DNA of 64,000 nt from Nonomuraea helvata (GCF_039535785.1 NZ_BAAAXV010000012.1:248001-312000), one strand, 5' to 3'; positions 16,508 to 25,343 are shown, counted from the stretch's first letter. Notes: generated from the sequence alone by a model not told the origin. Translations and numbers: made by a program.

Positions 16508-16866
16508 CGGCCGAGTCATGACAACCGGGCGATTGTCGACATATCCAACGAAGAGGCGGACCAGGCCCTGGAGAATGCGGGTATCGCTGACTACCGTTCC
16601 TTCAGCTCCAGGCCCGTCGCGCAAAGGTCCGGAGCCGGCCATGCCGACAGCAGCACGAAATGACGCTCGGAAGGACAGAAGTCGAAGGGCCTCCGCAAGG
16701 CGTCCGACATATCGCGCCAAGCCGGCGGCCACAGCAGCACGGCGGCATTTTCGCAGGCGCGTTTGTGCTCGATGTTGATGCCGTTCCCCGAGGGTGAGGG
16801 GCAGGGGCAGACGTAGGGCGCGAGCCGTGAACGAGATACGGCTCGCGCCACAGGTGATCGCGGCGC
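16508..16866. other. non-coding stretch with a 12-bp perfect hairpin
   Basis: About 360 nt without a convincing gene. It includes a minus-strand frame with six Cys and the segment RRPFDFCPSERHFVLL that looks faintly protein-like but has no clear start. Near its end, GGCGCGAGCCGT (16817-16828) and ACGGCTCGCGCC (16838-16849) form a perfect 12-bp stem with a 9-nt loop, a probable transcription terminator. Nothing else is recognised. Confidence 0.5.
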
Positions 16867-17350
16867 AATCAGATCACCGTACGGGACCTGCTCAGGCAGA
16901 CCAGCGGCCTGCCCCGACTTCTACGACGCGCTCGACCTGAAGACCTCCGCCGACTGCCAGCGGCACCGTCTCGAGCGCCTTACCGACGACCGCAAGCCGG
17001 CTCTGGCCTCCAGGCTCGAGGCCACCCCGCCCGGCGGGCCGCAGGCGTCGTACTCCAACACCAACCACGTCGTCCCAGGCCAAGGTCCCGCTCGCCGGCG
17101 ACCCCCTGCCGTGGGTCACGGACTTCGGCCTGGGCGTGCACCGCCACGACCTCGGCTGCGGCCCGGTGTACGACCACATCGGCGGCATGCGCGGCTGCAC
17201 CGACATCGTCGTCAGCACCCCGGACGGCCGCCGCCAGGCCGCCGTCGCGATCGCCCTCAACCCCGACCCCGCCACCGTCATCCCGGCCTCGCTCAAGGCG
17301 ATGACCACCGCCGTCTGCTCATGGCCGCAGGCGGCCGGGACACCACTTCG
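16867..17350 (+). pseudogene. degraded serine hydrolase (beta-lactamase / D,D-peptidase family)
   Basis: Remains of a class C beta-lactamase-type hydrolase. The first part reads NQITVRDLLRQTSGLP, then after a one-base frameshift DFYDALDLKTSADC. The YxN motif survives as ASYSNTNHV near 17045. After an internal deletion and another frameshift, the C-terminal block GLGVHRHDLGCGPVYDHIGG (17120-17190) and a following beta-strand region with VVSTPDGRRQAAVAIAL are recognisable. The N-terminal part with the catalytic SxxK motif is absent. At least two frameshifts and two deletions make it non-functional. It could be a relative of the intact hydrolase at 22466. Confidence 0.78.
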
Positions 17351-17747
17351 TGACGGGAAAGGCATAACCGCCTTCGACGCCCGCCCCGGCAGGAATGCGA
17401 TGAGTTCATAACGAGGTGGCGCCGTCCTTCCGGCGGGACGCGTGGATTCATCACCCGATTTGCCGCCGGCTCATCGGCGTGTCGGGTGAATTCGGCGGGG
17501 TGCGCGTATTCAACCAGCGGATTATCTCCTCCGGCCGTGAAATGCGGCCCGCCGGAGCGGCCGCCGCGGCCCGGTGATCGCCGTACCGCTCAGAACGGCG
17601 TACGAAGCCGATCACGGCAGCGCTTTTCCGCCAACGCTTTGCCCTGCAAGCCGTAAAGAGAGGGATACGAACCACCTGAAGACCGGTTTCCGCAAAATGC
17701 GAAGCGTAAATTGGAGCATGTGGCACCGGTCATATGGGAGCGTCGGC
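17351..17747. other. lsr2 upstream region with a hairpin
   Basis: About 400 nt without a gene, upstream of lsr2. It contains a two-part hairpin at 17451-17489: outer arms TCACCCGA / TCGGGTGA and inner arms GCCG / CGGC. This could terminate transcription from the left. The rest, less G+C-rich than its surroundings near 17640-17720, presumably holds the lsr2 promoter; no consensus elements can be named with certainty. Confidence 0.45.
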
Positions 17748-18092
17748 ATGGCTAAGCAGATTCAAGAGATCTTCATCGACGACCTCGACGGCAGCGAGGC
17801 GTCGGGCACCACGAAGTTCGCACTCGACGGGACCAACTACGAGATCGACCTGTCGGGCAAGAACCGGGAGAAACTTGAGAAGGCACTTGCTCCCTTCATC
17901 AACGCGGCACGCCCCGTTCGCGCCGAGCGTGCCCGCGGCCGGCGCGGAGCCGGTGGCGGCACCCGCGTGATGAGCCGTGAAAGGTCTGCCGAGATCCGGC
18001 AGTGGGCCAAGACCCACGGCCTGCCTGTCAGCGAGCGCGGCCGCATCGCCTCCTCCGTGGTGGAGAAGTACGAGGCCGCTCACCGCAAGTGA
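17748..18092 (+). CDS. lsr2: Lsr2 nucleoid-associated protein
   Basis: Xenogeneic silencer and DNA-bridging protein of actinobacteria, 114 residues (typical 105-120). The N-terminal dimerisation domain is MAKQIQEIFIDDLDGSEA and FALDGTNYEIDLSGKNREKL. After a basic linker (RAERARGRRGAGGG), the C-terminal DNA-binding domain is EIRQWAKTHGLPVSERGRIA. The usual AT-hook-like RGR is present (SERGRIA). ATG 17748 is chosen because GGGAG precedes it and the family N-terminus starts exactly there. A MerR gene follows on the same strand. Lsr2 would target AT-rich stretches, which are scarce here. Confidence 0.95.
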   Translation: MAKQIQEIFIDDLDGSEASGTTKFALDGTNYEIDLSGKNREKLEKALAPFINAARPVRAERARGRRGAGGGTRVMSRERSAEIRQWAKTHGLPVSERGRIASSVVEKYEAAHRK

Positions 18093-18129
18093 GCGCGACG
18101 CGATGGACTCTCCCCCTGTGGGAGAGACC

Positions 18130-18969
18130 ATGCTGGGGTGCGTGGACGGAGATCTGCTGCCCATCGGGCAGTTCGCCAGGTTGAGCCGGTTGAGCGTCAA
18201 GCAGCTGCGGCACTACGACGAGCTGGGACTGCTGGTGCCGGCGCACGTGGACGCCGACTCCGGCTACCGCTACTACCGGCGCGCGCAGGCCAGGCAGGCG
18301 CTGTCGATCGGGTTGCTGCGCTCGCTGGACGTGCCGCTGCCGGTCATCGCCGAGGTGCTGTCCGGTGCGACGGACGCCCTGGGCGGGGTGCGCGAGACGC
18401 TCGAGGCCGAGCTGGCGCGGCGACGGCGGACGCTGGCGGCGCTCGAGCGCGTGATGGCCGACGGGCTGCCGGCACCGGCCGTACGCGTGAGCACCGAACC
18501 GGCCAGGCCGGTGGCGATGGCCCGCGAAAGCGCGGCCGGGGCTGCCGACGTGGCCCGCGCCACCTCGGCCGCGATCGCCCGCCTGATGCGCGCCCTGTCG
18601 TTCACGGGGCCGCTCACGGGGCCACTCACGGGGCCGCCGCAGCTGATCGGGCTGTTCCCGATCGAGCTGGACGACTCCTCCTTCGAGGTACGCGCCGCAC
18701 TCGTCCTCGACCACGTCAGCGCCGCCGAACCGTGGCAGCAGGCCGGCCTCAGCGTCGAGGTGCTGCCCGGCGGGACGTTCGCCGGCGCCACCCACGTCGG
18801 CCCCTACGACCAGATCTCGCTCACCGCCCACGCCGTGCTGGCCTGGTGCGCCGAACGAGGACACCCGCTACGCGGCCCCATCCGCGAGGTGTACGTCTCC
18901 GACCCGGCCACCACCGAGCCCGACCGGCTCGTCACCCACCTGATGATCCCCCTGGAGGAACGACCATGA
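18130..18969 (+). CDS. MerR family regulator with GyrI-like effector domain
   Basis: Regulator of 279 residues. The N-terminal MerR winged helix is LLPIGQFARLSRLSVKQLRH, with YDELGLLVPAHVDADSGYRY. A helical linker follows, then a GyrI/SOUL-like effector domain (LSVEVLPGGTFAGATHVGPY and later HPLRGPIREVYVSDP), as in BltR/BmrR-type regulators of multidrug binding. A threefold 12-bp tandem repeat at about 18602-18637 encodes GPLTGPLTGPP in the linker. ATG 18130 has GGGAGAG just upstream; ATG 18103 would add nine residues. The stop overlaps the next gene by 4 nt (ATGA). Confidence 0.86.
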   Translation: MLGCVDGDLLPIGQFARLSRLSVKQLRHYDELGLLVPAHVDADSGYRYYRRAQARQALSIGLLRSLDVPLPVIAEVLSGATDALGGVRETLEAELARRRRTLAALERVMADGLPAPAVRVSTEPARPVAMARESAAGAADVARATSAAIARLMRALSFTGPLTGPLTGPPQLIGLFPIELDDSSFEVRAALVLDHVSAAEPWQQAGLSVEVLPGGTFAGATHVGPYDQISLTAHAVLAWCAERGHPLRGPIREVYVSDPATTEPDRLVTHLMIPLEERP

Positions 18970-19484
18970 CCCCGACGATCGCCACCCACGGCCCCGTCAC
19001 CTGCCTGAGCGTGACCGGCATGGGAGAGCCCGGCGGCAGCGAGCACACCACGGCCATCGGCGCCCTGTACACCGTGGCCGCCGCTCTGGGCGCGAGCACC
19101 GGCCCGCTGGAGGGCCAGTGGTGGGTGGAGGACGAGCGGCACGGGCTGCAGGTGCCGCGCGAGCAGTGGCGCTGGCACCTGCTGCTGCCGCTCCCGGACG
19201 CGCCGCAGCGGGAGGGCGCGCTGGAGCGGGCGCGCGAGCGCAGCCGCGCCGCGAACGCGGCCGTGGACCGGGTACGCCTGGCCACCGTCACCGAAGGCCA
19301 GTGCGTGGAACTGCTGCACGAGGGCCCGTTCAGCGAGGAACACCTGTCACTGAAGGTCATGGAGGACTTCATGACCGAGCACGGGCTCATCGCCAACGGC
19401 CTGCACCACGAGATCTACCTGAGCGCCCTGGACGACCCGGCCCCGCGTACGCTGCTGCGCCAGCCGGTGCGGCCCGCTGAGTGA
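18966..19484 (+). CDS. GyrI-like small-molecule-binding domain protein
   Basis: Stand-alone GyrI-like (SOUL-fold) domain of 172 residues. It has two similar halves, each a beta-alpha-beta unit, with a probable ligand pocket (GQWWVEDERHGLQVPREQWRW and LLHEGPFSEEHLSLKVMEDF). Related proteins bind lipophilic drugs or act as co-regulators. The ATG lies inside the stop of the MerR gene, and its own stop TGA overlaps the possible GTG of the downstream gene. The three genes therefore form one coupled unit. The likely role is binding the same ligand as the MerR effector domain, which is inference. Confidence 0.75.
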   Translation: MTPTIATHGPVTCLSVTGMGEPGGSEHTTAIGALYTVAAALGASTGPLEGQWWVEDERHGLQVPREQWRWHLLLPLPDAPQREGALERARERSRAANAAVDRVRLATVTEGQCVELLHEGPFSEEHLSLKVMEDFMTEHGLIANGLHHEIYLSALDDPAPRTLLRQPVRPAE

Positions 19485-19522
19485 GGAAACACGACGACCA
19501 ACTCCGCCCGGGAGCAAGCCGC

Positions 19523-20257
19523 ATGCCACACCGCGCACCCGCCGTACGCCACCAGGCCGCGCTCATCACCGCCGTCCTGCTGGCCCTCTCCCCCGCACCC
19601 GGCCGCCCGAAAGCCCCGGATGAGCTGACCGAGCTGGTGGAGCTGACCGTGCGGCGCATCCTGCTGGCCGACGAGGTGGCGGCGGCGAAGTTCGCCGACG
19701 CGAGCCCCATCACCGATCCGGCACGCGAACGGCAGCTGCTCGACGCCGTCGCCACCCAGTCGGCGCAGGCCGGCCTGGCACCGGAGACCGGCGTCAGATT
19801 CTTCCGCGCTCAGATCGAGGCGTCCAAGCTCGTGCAGCGAGGGCTGCACGAGCGCTGGCGGGCCCATCCGGCGCTGCGCCCCCGCCGCTGGCCCGACCTG
19901 GCCACCGAGATACGCCCACGCCTCGACCGGCTCACACCCCGGATGCTGCGCCTGCTCAAGCAGACCACGCCCGTCCGCATGACCCCCGGCCGATGCCAGG
20001 CACAGCTGAGAGCGGCGCGTGCGACCGTGCAGAGCCGGGCCCGCCTGGACCGGCTGCACCGCGACGCGCTGAGCCTGGCACTGCCGCCGATATGCGCCTC
20101 CGACAGCGTCAAGACCGGCGACGGTCTAAACGTCCGGAACACCGGCGTGCTCCTCGCGCGACAGCCGCAGATAGGCGCGGTCGTCGAAGCTCCGGGCATC
20201 GGGGGCCATCCCCTTGGTGGCGGCATGGTCCATGATGCGCAGCCGGTCCGCCTGTAA
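19523..20257 (+). CDS. secreted chorismate mutase, AroQ-gamma class
   Basis: Converts chorismate to prephenate outside the cytoplasm, as in the exported *AroQ enzymes. A signal peptide is present (AALITAVLLALSPAPG). The all-helical fold follows: LTELVELTVRRILLADEVAA, AKFADASPITDPARERQLLD, GLAPETGVRFFRAQIEASKL and VQRGLHERWR; the Lys and Arg/Glu active-site residues of the AroQ class lie in these blocks. Recognisable homology ends near ALSLALPPICA (about 20100). The final 45 residues come from reading over the convergent PP2C gene, so the native stop seems lost. ATG 19523 has GGGAG 8 nt upstream; a GTG at 19481 overlaps the GyrI-like stop. Confidence 0.78.
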   Translation: MPHRAPAVRHQAALITAVLLALSPAPGRPKAPDELTELVELTVRRILLADEVAAAKFADASPITDPARERQLLDAVATQSAQAGLAPETGVRFFRAQIEASKLVQRGLHERWRAHPALRPRRWPDLATEIRPRLDRLTPRMLRLLKQTTPVRMTPGRCQAQLRAARATVQSRARLDRLHRDALSLALPPICASDSVKTGDGLNVRNTGVLLARQPQIGAVVEAPGIGGHPLGGGMVHDAQPVRL

Positions 20258-21010
20258 CGACGCCCGAAGCTCCGCTTCGGCCGTCACCAGGTTCTGTGCC
20301 GGGCTGAGGTAACCGTCCGACGCCAGCACCACCTCCCACGCGTCCTGCGGCAGCGCGAACGTCTCGACGAACCGCTCCGGGACCGGCCGCCCGTCCAGCA
20401 CGCCGTACCCGAACGGACCGGCGTCATCCCGGTTCGCCAACGCGGCCTGACGCTCCAGCACCGGCCGGATCAGGGCCCGTCCCGGGTCGGTCGCCGCGAG
20501 ATGCTCCGGGTGCTCCCCCTCCAGCAGCAAACAGTGCAGGTAGGCCGCCCGGGCGCCGGCCAGCACCGTGTCGATCAGCTTGCCGCCCACGTGGCGGTCC
20601 CATCGCAGCCGTCCGCCGTCTCGGCGGCCGACGGCGAGGTGGGCATCGCCCACCCGCCACAGCAGCCGCCGCCGCGGCCAGGCCACCGCCGCGACGGCGG
20701 CCGGAGCGCGAAGGTCGTCGTCGGGGACGGACCACGTGCGGCGCAGCCCGGCCAGCTCCGCCGTGATGGACGCGACCGCCTCCCCCACGGTGACGTCGGC
20801 CGGCAGGGCCGCGAGCGTACGAGCGACGCAGTCAGCGGCCAGTGCTCCGCCGCTCGCCCCGCCGAAGTCGCGGCCGGACTTGTCGGTGACGCCATCGATC
20901 ACCGCCGCGCAATGGACACCGCGGCCGTCGTCCAGAACGACCAGACGATCCTCGCCGCGCCCCGCGGCCTTCGCCAGCACCGCCCGCTCGACCACACGCC
21001 AGTCCGGCAT
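20126..21010 (-). CDS. PP2C-like protein phosphatase
   Basis: Metal-dependent Ser/Thr phosphatase fold, 294 residues. Key motifs: ED in GRGEDRLVVLDDGRGVHC, the metal-binding DG in AAVIDGVTDKSGRDF, and the late ASDGYLSPAQN. The middle has a WRVGDAHLAVGRRDG strand and GPFGYGVLDGRPVP. It resembles the small stand-alone phosphatases of actinobacteria rather than the large receptor ones. GGGAGGT precedes ATG 21010 by 3-4 nt. Its last 132 bp overlap the 3' end of the chorismate mutase gene on the other strand. The target is unknown. Confidence 0.75.
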   Translation of the reverse strand: MPDWRVVERAVLAKAAGRGEDRLVVLDDGRGVHCAAVIDGVTDKSGRDFGGASGGALAADCVARTLAALPADVTVGEAVASITAELAGLRRTWSVPDDDLRAPAAVAAVAWPRRRLLWRVGDAHLAVGRRDGGRLRWDRHVGGKLIDTVLAGARAAYLHCLLLEGEHPEHLAATDPGRALIRPVLERQAALANRDDAGPFGYGVLDGRPVPERFVETFALPQDAWEVVLASDGYLSPAQNLVTAEAELRASLQADRLRIMDHAATKGMAPDARSFDDRAYLRLSREEHAGVPDV

Positions 21011-21199
21011 GCCACCTCCCGCCCTCCCCGGGGGCCGCCACCGTCGCGGCACCCCCGCCGACTCGATCGTGTCCGAACCCGGGCGCACGCGAAAGCCCGG
21101 CAAGCCCATGGGAGATGTGGCCACGAAGAGACATTGACCGCGTACGCGCTGGTTCGTAGGTTCAGGGGGCCTGTTGGACGGCATCGCCTGGAGGCGACC

Positions 21200-22414
21200 A
21201 TGACAGCACAGTCCAGCACCACCTGCCCGTGGCCCGACTTTCCGCCCGGCCCGACCGGGACCGCCTCACCGGAGCTGGCCCGCAGGCTCGCCGAGGCTCC
21301 GATGGAGCTCACCACGATGCCGAGCGGAGACCGCGTACCCATGATCGTCAGGTACCGGGACGTCCGCGCCGTGCTCACCTCGCCGGCCGCCAGCCGCAAC
21401 CTGCGCGACCCCGCACTGCCCCGGATGGTCAGCGGCACCGCCCTGGAGGACGACCCCGCCGCGCTGATCAACCAGGACCCGCCCGAGCACACCCGCTACC
21501 GCCGCATCATGCAGGGCGCCTTCACCCCCAGGCACATCGAGCGCTGGCGGCCTCGCGCGGCGGCGATCGCAGGCGAGCTGATCGACGCGGCCGGCGAGGA
21601 GTTCGACGTGGTCGCCGACTTCGCCCTGCCGCTGCCCGCGCGGGTGATCTGCGAGATGCTCGGCGTGCCGATGGACCGGTTCGAGCAGTTCCGCGGCTGG
21701 ACGGAGATGTTCCTGTCCACGTCCGAGGCGAGCAGCGAGGCCAGGGGCGCGGGGTTCGCCGCGTTCATGGCGTACGCCGGTGAGCTGATCGCGCAGCACC
21801 GGGTCAGGCCGGGCGATGATCTCATCGACCTGCTCATCGAGGCGCGCGACGGCGGCGACCGGCTGAGCGAGGCCGAGCTGACGCACATGGTCTTCACGCT
21901 GATCATGGCCGGGCACGAGACCACCGCCTCGATGATCATCCGGGGTGCGTTCCGGCTGCTGTGCCACCCCGAGCAGTACGCGCAGCTGGCGGCGCGACCC
22001 GAGCTGGTGGAGGCGGCGGTCGAGGAGATCCTGCGCTACGAGGGTCCCGGAGGCAACGGCCTGCTGCGGCTGGTCACCGAGGACATCGAGCTGTCCGGCG
22101 GCGTGATCCCGGCGGGCTCCGTCGTGCTGCCCAACCCCTCGGGCGCCAACCACGACCCGGCGGCGTTCGCCGAGCCACAGCAGTTCGACATCCGCAGGTT
22201 CGCCGCCAGCACGGTCAACCCGCACCTGGCCTTCGGCCACGGCCCCCACTACTGCCTGGGGGCGAACCTGGCCAGGATGGAGCTGCAGGAGGCCTTCCGC
22301 GCCCTGGCGACGCGGCTGCCCGGCCTGCGGGCGCAGGAGGACCTGGCGACGCTGCGGTGGACCGACGACGGGCTCATCTACCGGCCCGTCCGGCTGCTGG
22401 TCAAGGGAGGGTGA
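21200..22414 (+). CDS. cytochrome P450
   Basis: Soluble bacterial P450 of 404 residues. Landmarks: I-helix MAGHETTASMI, K-helix ExxR in VEEILRYEGPG, and the haem-binding loop FGHGPHYCLGANLAR with Cys near residue 351. The meander and N-terminal DPPEHTRYRRIMQGAF are also typical of the CYP105/107-like actinobacterial enzymes. Substrate unknown; no ferredoxin gene is adjacent, so electrons must come from elsewhere in the genome. CTGGAGG lies 6-10 nt before the ATG. An upstream frame extending back to 20501 is an artefact. Confidence 0.94.
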   Translation: MTAQSSTTCPWPDFPPGPTGTASPELARRLAEAPMELTTMPSGDRVPMIVRYRDVRAVLTSPAASRNLRDPALPRMVSGTALEDDPAALINQDPPEHTRYRRIMQGAFTPRHIERWRPRAAAIAGELIDAAGEEFDVVADFALPLPARVICEMLGVPMDRFEQFRGWTEMFLSTSEASSEARGAGFAAFMAYAGELIAQHRVRPGDDLIDLLIEARDGGDRLSEAELTHMVFTLIMAGHETTASMIIRGAFRLLCHPEQYAQLAARPELVEAAVEEILRYEGPGGNGLLRLVTEDIELSGGVIPAGSVVLPNPSGANHDPAAFAEPQQFDIRRFAASTVNPHLAFGHGPHYCLGANLARMELQEAFRALATRLPGLRAQEDLATLRWTDDGLIYRPVRLLVKGG

Positions 22415-22465
22415 GGGCACCACGGCGGGCGGCTCGTGCCCGTCCAACCGCTACTCTTGTCGCCC

Positions 22466-23797
22466 ATGAGTCAGGTGGGAGATGCGACGGCGCGCGCCCT
22501 GCTGCGCAGGCTGGCCGTCGAACAGGCCGAATGCAGGGTGCCGTCGCTGACGGCGGCGATCGTGCGCGACGGGCGGCCGGCGTGGTTCGGCGGGCGCGGC
22601 CAGGTGGACGGCGCGCCGCCCACCCCTGCCACCCAGTACCGGATCGGGTCGATCACCAAGAGCATGGTCGCCGTCGTGGTCATGCGGCTGCGCGACGAGG
22701 GCGCGCTGCGGCTGTCCGACCCGCTGGAGGAGCATCTGCCGGGCACGCAGCTGGGCCACCTGACCATCGCCCAGCTGCTGTCGCACACCGCCGGCCTGAC
22801 CGCCGAGCCGCCCACCGACTGGTGGGAGCGCACCCCCGGCATCCCCGCCGCCGACCTGATCGACCGCCTCGGCCCCGGCGAGCTCAAACACCGGCCGGGA
22901 CGGCGCTTCCACTACTCCAACCTCGGCTTCGCGCTGCTCGGCGAGCTCGTCGCCCGCGCACGCGGCACCACCTGGCTCAAGGCGTTGCAGGCCGAGGTGC
23001 TCGACCCGCTCGGCATGAACGACACCACCGCCCGGCCGCGCGCCCCGCACGCCACCGGTTACGCCGTCCACCCGTACGCCGACGTCGTGCTGCCCGAGCC
23101 CGAGCACGACGCCGACGCGATGGGACCGGCCGGGCAGCTGTGGTCCACGCCGCAAGATCTGGCGCGGTGGGCGGCCTTCGTCGGCGGCGACACCGGTGAG
23201 GTGCTGGATCCCGACACCATCGCTGAGATGCGCGAGCCGGTCGGCGTGGACGACGGCGACGCCTGGACCGGCGGCTTCGGGCTCGGCCTGCAACTGGCCC
23301 GCGTCGCGGGGCGGCGTCTGGCCGGTCACAGCGGGTCGATGCCCGGGTTCCTGGCCACCGTGTGGGCCGACCCCGCCGATGGGGTGGGCGTGCTGTTCAT
23401 GGCCAACACCACCACGGGGATGCGCGGCACGCTGCTGACCGACCTGCTGGACATCCTGCAGCAGTACGAGCCGCGCCTGCCCCAGGAGTGGCAGCCGGCC
23501 GAGGCCGATCCCGACCTGCTGGCGCTGACCGGGCTGTGGCACTGGGGGCCCAAACCGTACACGCTGCGGCTGCTGCCCGAGCGCGGGCTGGCGCTGGAGC
23601 CGGTCGGGGGCAGCGGGCGGGCCTCACGATTCGTGCCCCGGCCCGACGGGACCTGGCTGGGGCTGGACGGCTACTACGCCGGGGAGACGCTCCGGGTGGC
23701 CGCCGACCATCTGGACCTCAACACGTTCATCTTCACCCGCACCCCGTACGACCCGGCCGCGCCGGTGCCGGGCGGGGTGACCGGCTGGCACGCCTGA
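22466..23797 (+). CDS. serine hydrolase, class C beta-lactamase family
   Basis: Penicillin-binding-protein-fold hydrolase, 443 residues, without an obvious signal peptide. The SxxK motif is GSITKSMVAVVVMRL, YxN is RRFHYSNLGFALL, and the third box is in AGHSGSMPGF (HSG). A C-terminal lipocalin-like extension follows (LTGLWHWGPKPYTLRLL, and FIFTRTPYDP), as in many esterases and D-aminopeptidases of this superfamily. Substrate could be an ester, amide or peptide. ATG 22466 lies downstream of a GTG at 22436; neither has a good ribosome-binding site. It follows the P450 gene after 51 nt and may be part of its operon. Confidence 0.87.
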   Translation: MSQVGDATARALLRRLAVEQAECRVPSLTAAIVRDGRPAWFGGRGQVDGAPPTPATQYRIGSITKSMVAVVVMRLRDEGALRLSDPLEEHLPGTQLGHLTIAQLLSHTAGLTAEPPTDWWERTPGIPAADLIDRLGPGELKHRPGRRFHYSNLGFALLGELVARARGTTWLKALQAEVLDPLGMNDTTARPRAPHATGYAVHPYADVVLPEPEHDADAMGPAGQLWSTPQDLARWAAFVGGDTGEVLDPDTIAEMREPVGVDDGDAWTGGFGLGLQLARVAGRRLAGHSGSMPGFLATVWADPADGVGVLFMANTTTGMRGTLLTDLLDILQQYEPRLPQEWQPAEADPDLLALTGLWHWGPKPYTLRLLPERGLALEPVGGSGRASRFVPRPDGTWLGLDGYYAGETLRVAADHLDLNTFIFTRTPYDPAAPVPGGVTGWHA

Positions 23798-23825
23798 CCG
23801 TATCCCGGACGGCGTGCCAGGCCGG

Positions 23826-24227
23826 TCATGGCGCGTCGTAGCGCAGGCGGGCGGCGGCCACGTACTCACGGTGCTGCTCGGCCCAGGTGATGAGCCCCGC
23901 GACCTGGGCCGAGAGCGTACGCCCGACCGGGGTCAGGGCGTAGTCCACCCGAGGCGGCGAGGTGGGCGTGACCGTGCGCTCCACCAGGCCGTCGCGCTCC
24001 AGGCTGCGCAGCGTGAGAGTGAGCATCCGCTGGGAGATGCCCTCGATGGCGCGCTGCAGTTCGGAGTAGCGCTTGGGACCGCCGCCGAGCAGGTCCATCA
24101 CCAGCACGCTCCACTTGTCCCCGACGCGGTCGAGGATGTCGCGCAGCCGGCACCGCGGATGATCCCCGTTGGCCGGTTCACGCACATCGGTGTGCCTTGC
24201 GATGGTCAAAGTGCCTTCTTCCGCCAT
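23826..24227 (-). CDS. HxlR family transcriptional regulator
   Basis: Winged-helix regulator of 133 residues. The family pattern is C-x-x near the N-terminus (HPRCRLRDIL), then LDRVGDKWSVLVMDLLGGGP, RYSELQRAIEGISQRMLTLTLRSLERDGLV and the wing VERTVTPTSPPRVDYALTPV. It controls the divergent zinc-independent quinone reductase gene, most likely in response to electrophiles or redox change through the Cys, as described for HypR/YodB-like members. The ATG at 24227 is supported by the known N-terminal length. Confidence 0.86.
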   Translation of the reverse strand: MAEEGTLTIARHTDVREPANGDHPRCRLRDILDRVGDKWSVLVMDLLGGGPKRYSELQRAIEGISQRMLTLTLRSLERDGLVERTVTPTSPPRVDYALTPVGRTLSAQVAGLITWAEQHREYVAAARLRYDAP

Positions 24228-24269
24228 GGCGGCATTGTGGACCAAACTCGACGCGCGCACAACAAGTAA

Positions 24270-24293
24270 CCAACGCACAGGAAGTGCTGTTGG
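24270..24293. promoter_or_regulatory. candidate HxlR operator
   Basis: CCAAC at 24270-24274 and GTTGG at 24289-24293 form a dyad with further matching AC/GT pairs inside, in the gap between the divergent HxlR and quinone reductase genes. It lies 23 nt upstream of the reductase start. Confidence 0.45.
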
Positions 24294-24315
24294 GACGAGT
24301 ATCGGAGTGATCATC

Positions 24316-25239
24316 ATGCGTGCGATGGCTTTCACCGACTTCGGCGCTGCCCTGGAGGCCGCCGAACTGCCCGTGCCGGAGCCCGGCCCCGGCGAGGTGC
24401 TGGTCCGGGTGCTGGCCTCCTCGGTCAACGGCTTCGACCTCGGTGTGCTGGCCGGCAATCTCAAGGGCGTGTACGAGTACGAGTTCCCGGTCGTGCTCGG
24501 CAAGGACTTCGCCGGAACCGTGGCGGCCCTCGGCCCGGGAGTGACCGGCCTGACGCCGGGCGAGGACGTGTTCGGCGTGGTCATGCGCCCGACCCTCGGC
24601 CAGGGCGGCTTCGCCGAGTACGTGGTCGTGAGCGAGCAGTACGGCCTGGCCAGGATCCCCGAAGGGCTCGGCCACGCCCGCGCGGGAGCGCTCGGCCTGG
24701 CCGGGACCGCCGCGCTGAACGCCCTCGACGCCGTCGCCCCCGAACCGGGCGAGACCGTGCTGATCTCGGGCGCGACCGGCGGCGTCGGAGCCTTCGCCGT
24801 CCAGCTGGCCGCCGCGCGCGGCGCCCACGTGATCGCCACCGCCCGGCCCGGAGCCGAAGCCGCCTTCGTCACCGGCCTGGGCGCCACCTGGGCCGTGGAC
24901 CACACCGATCTGCAGGCGCAGGTACGCGCGATCGCGCCCGGCGGCGTGGCCGCCGCGCTGCACCTGGCGGGCGACGGGCCGGCCGTGGCGGCCCTGCTGG
25001 CCGACGGCGGGCGCCTGGCCTCGAGCCGGCACTACCTGCCCGAAGAATCCGATCGGAAGATCACGGCCACGGCGGTCATGGCCGACCCGACCCCCGCCAC
25101 CCTGGCCCACCTGGCCGCCGAGGCGGGCGAAGGACGCCTTCGGGTGCCGGTGGCCCGCTCCTACCCGCTGGCCGAGGCGTCCCGCGCGATCAGCGACTTC
25201 ACCGCGGGAAGCGTCGGCAAGCTCGCCGTCACGATCTGA
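24316..25239 (+). CDS. zinc-independent quinone oxidoreductase (MDR family)
   Basis: NADPH-dependent medium-chain reductase of 307 residues. Zinc ligands are absent. The GroES-like half has PEPGPGEVLVRVLASSVNGF and VVLGKDFAGTVAALG; the Rossmann motif is LISGATGGVGAFAVQLAAA. Such enzymes reduce quinones or other electrophiles. GGAG lies 8 nt before ATG 24316. It is divergent from HxlR, a common pairing for quinone/electrophile stress. Confidence 0.88.
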   Translation: MRAMAFTDFGAALEAAELPVPEPGPGEVLVRVLASSVNGFDLGVLAGNLKGVYEYEFPVVLGKDFAGTVAALGPGVTGLTPGEDVFGVVMRPTLGQGGFAEYVVVSEQYGLARIPEGLGHARAGALGLAGTAALNALDAVAPEPGETVLISGATGGVGAFAVQLAAARGAHVIATARPGAEAAFVTGLGATWAVDHTDLQAQVRAIAPGGVAAALHLAGDGPAVAALLADGGRLASSRHYLPEESDRKITATAVMADPTPATLAHLAAEAGEGRLRVPVARSYPLAEASRAISDFTAGSVGKLAVTI

Positions 25240-25343
25240 CCGAGGCGCCCGACGAAGCCGGTTGCGGGCGGGCGAGGTGGGAGCGCGCCGGCGAGCCGGC
25301 CGGCCACCACCGCGGCCGCCGAGCTCGCCGACGTCGGGGAATC

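Noticed and set aside
16591..16851. Minus-strand 86-codon frame with several Cys/Trp (RRPFDFCPSERHFVLL)
   Set aside because: The frame starts inside a terminator-like hairpin, has no ribosome-binding site and matches nothing known to me.
21266..22447. Long minus-strand frame opposite the P450 gene
   Set aside because: Composition is that of an antisense shadow of the P450; no domain is recognised.
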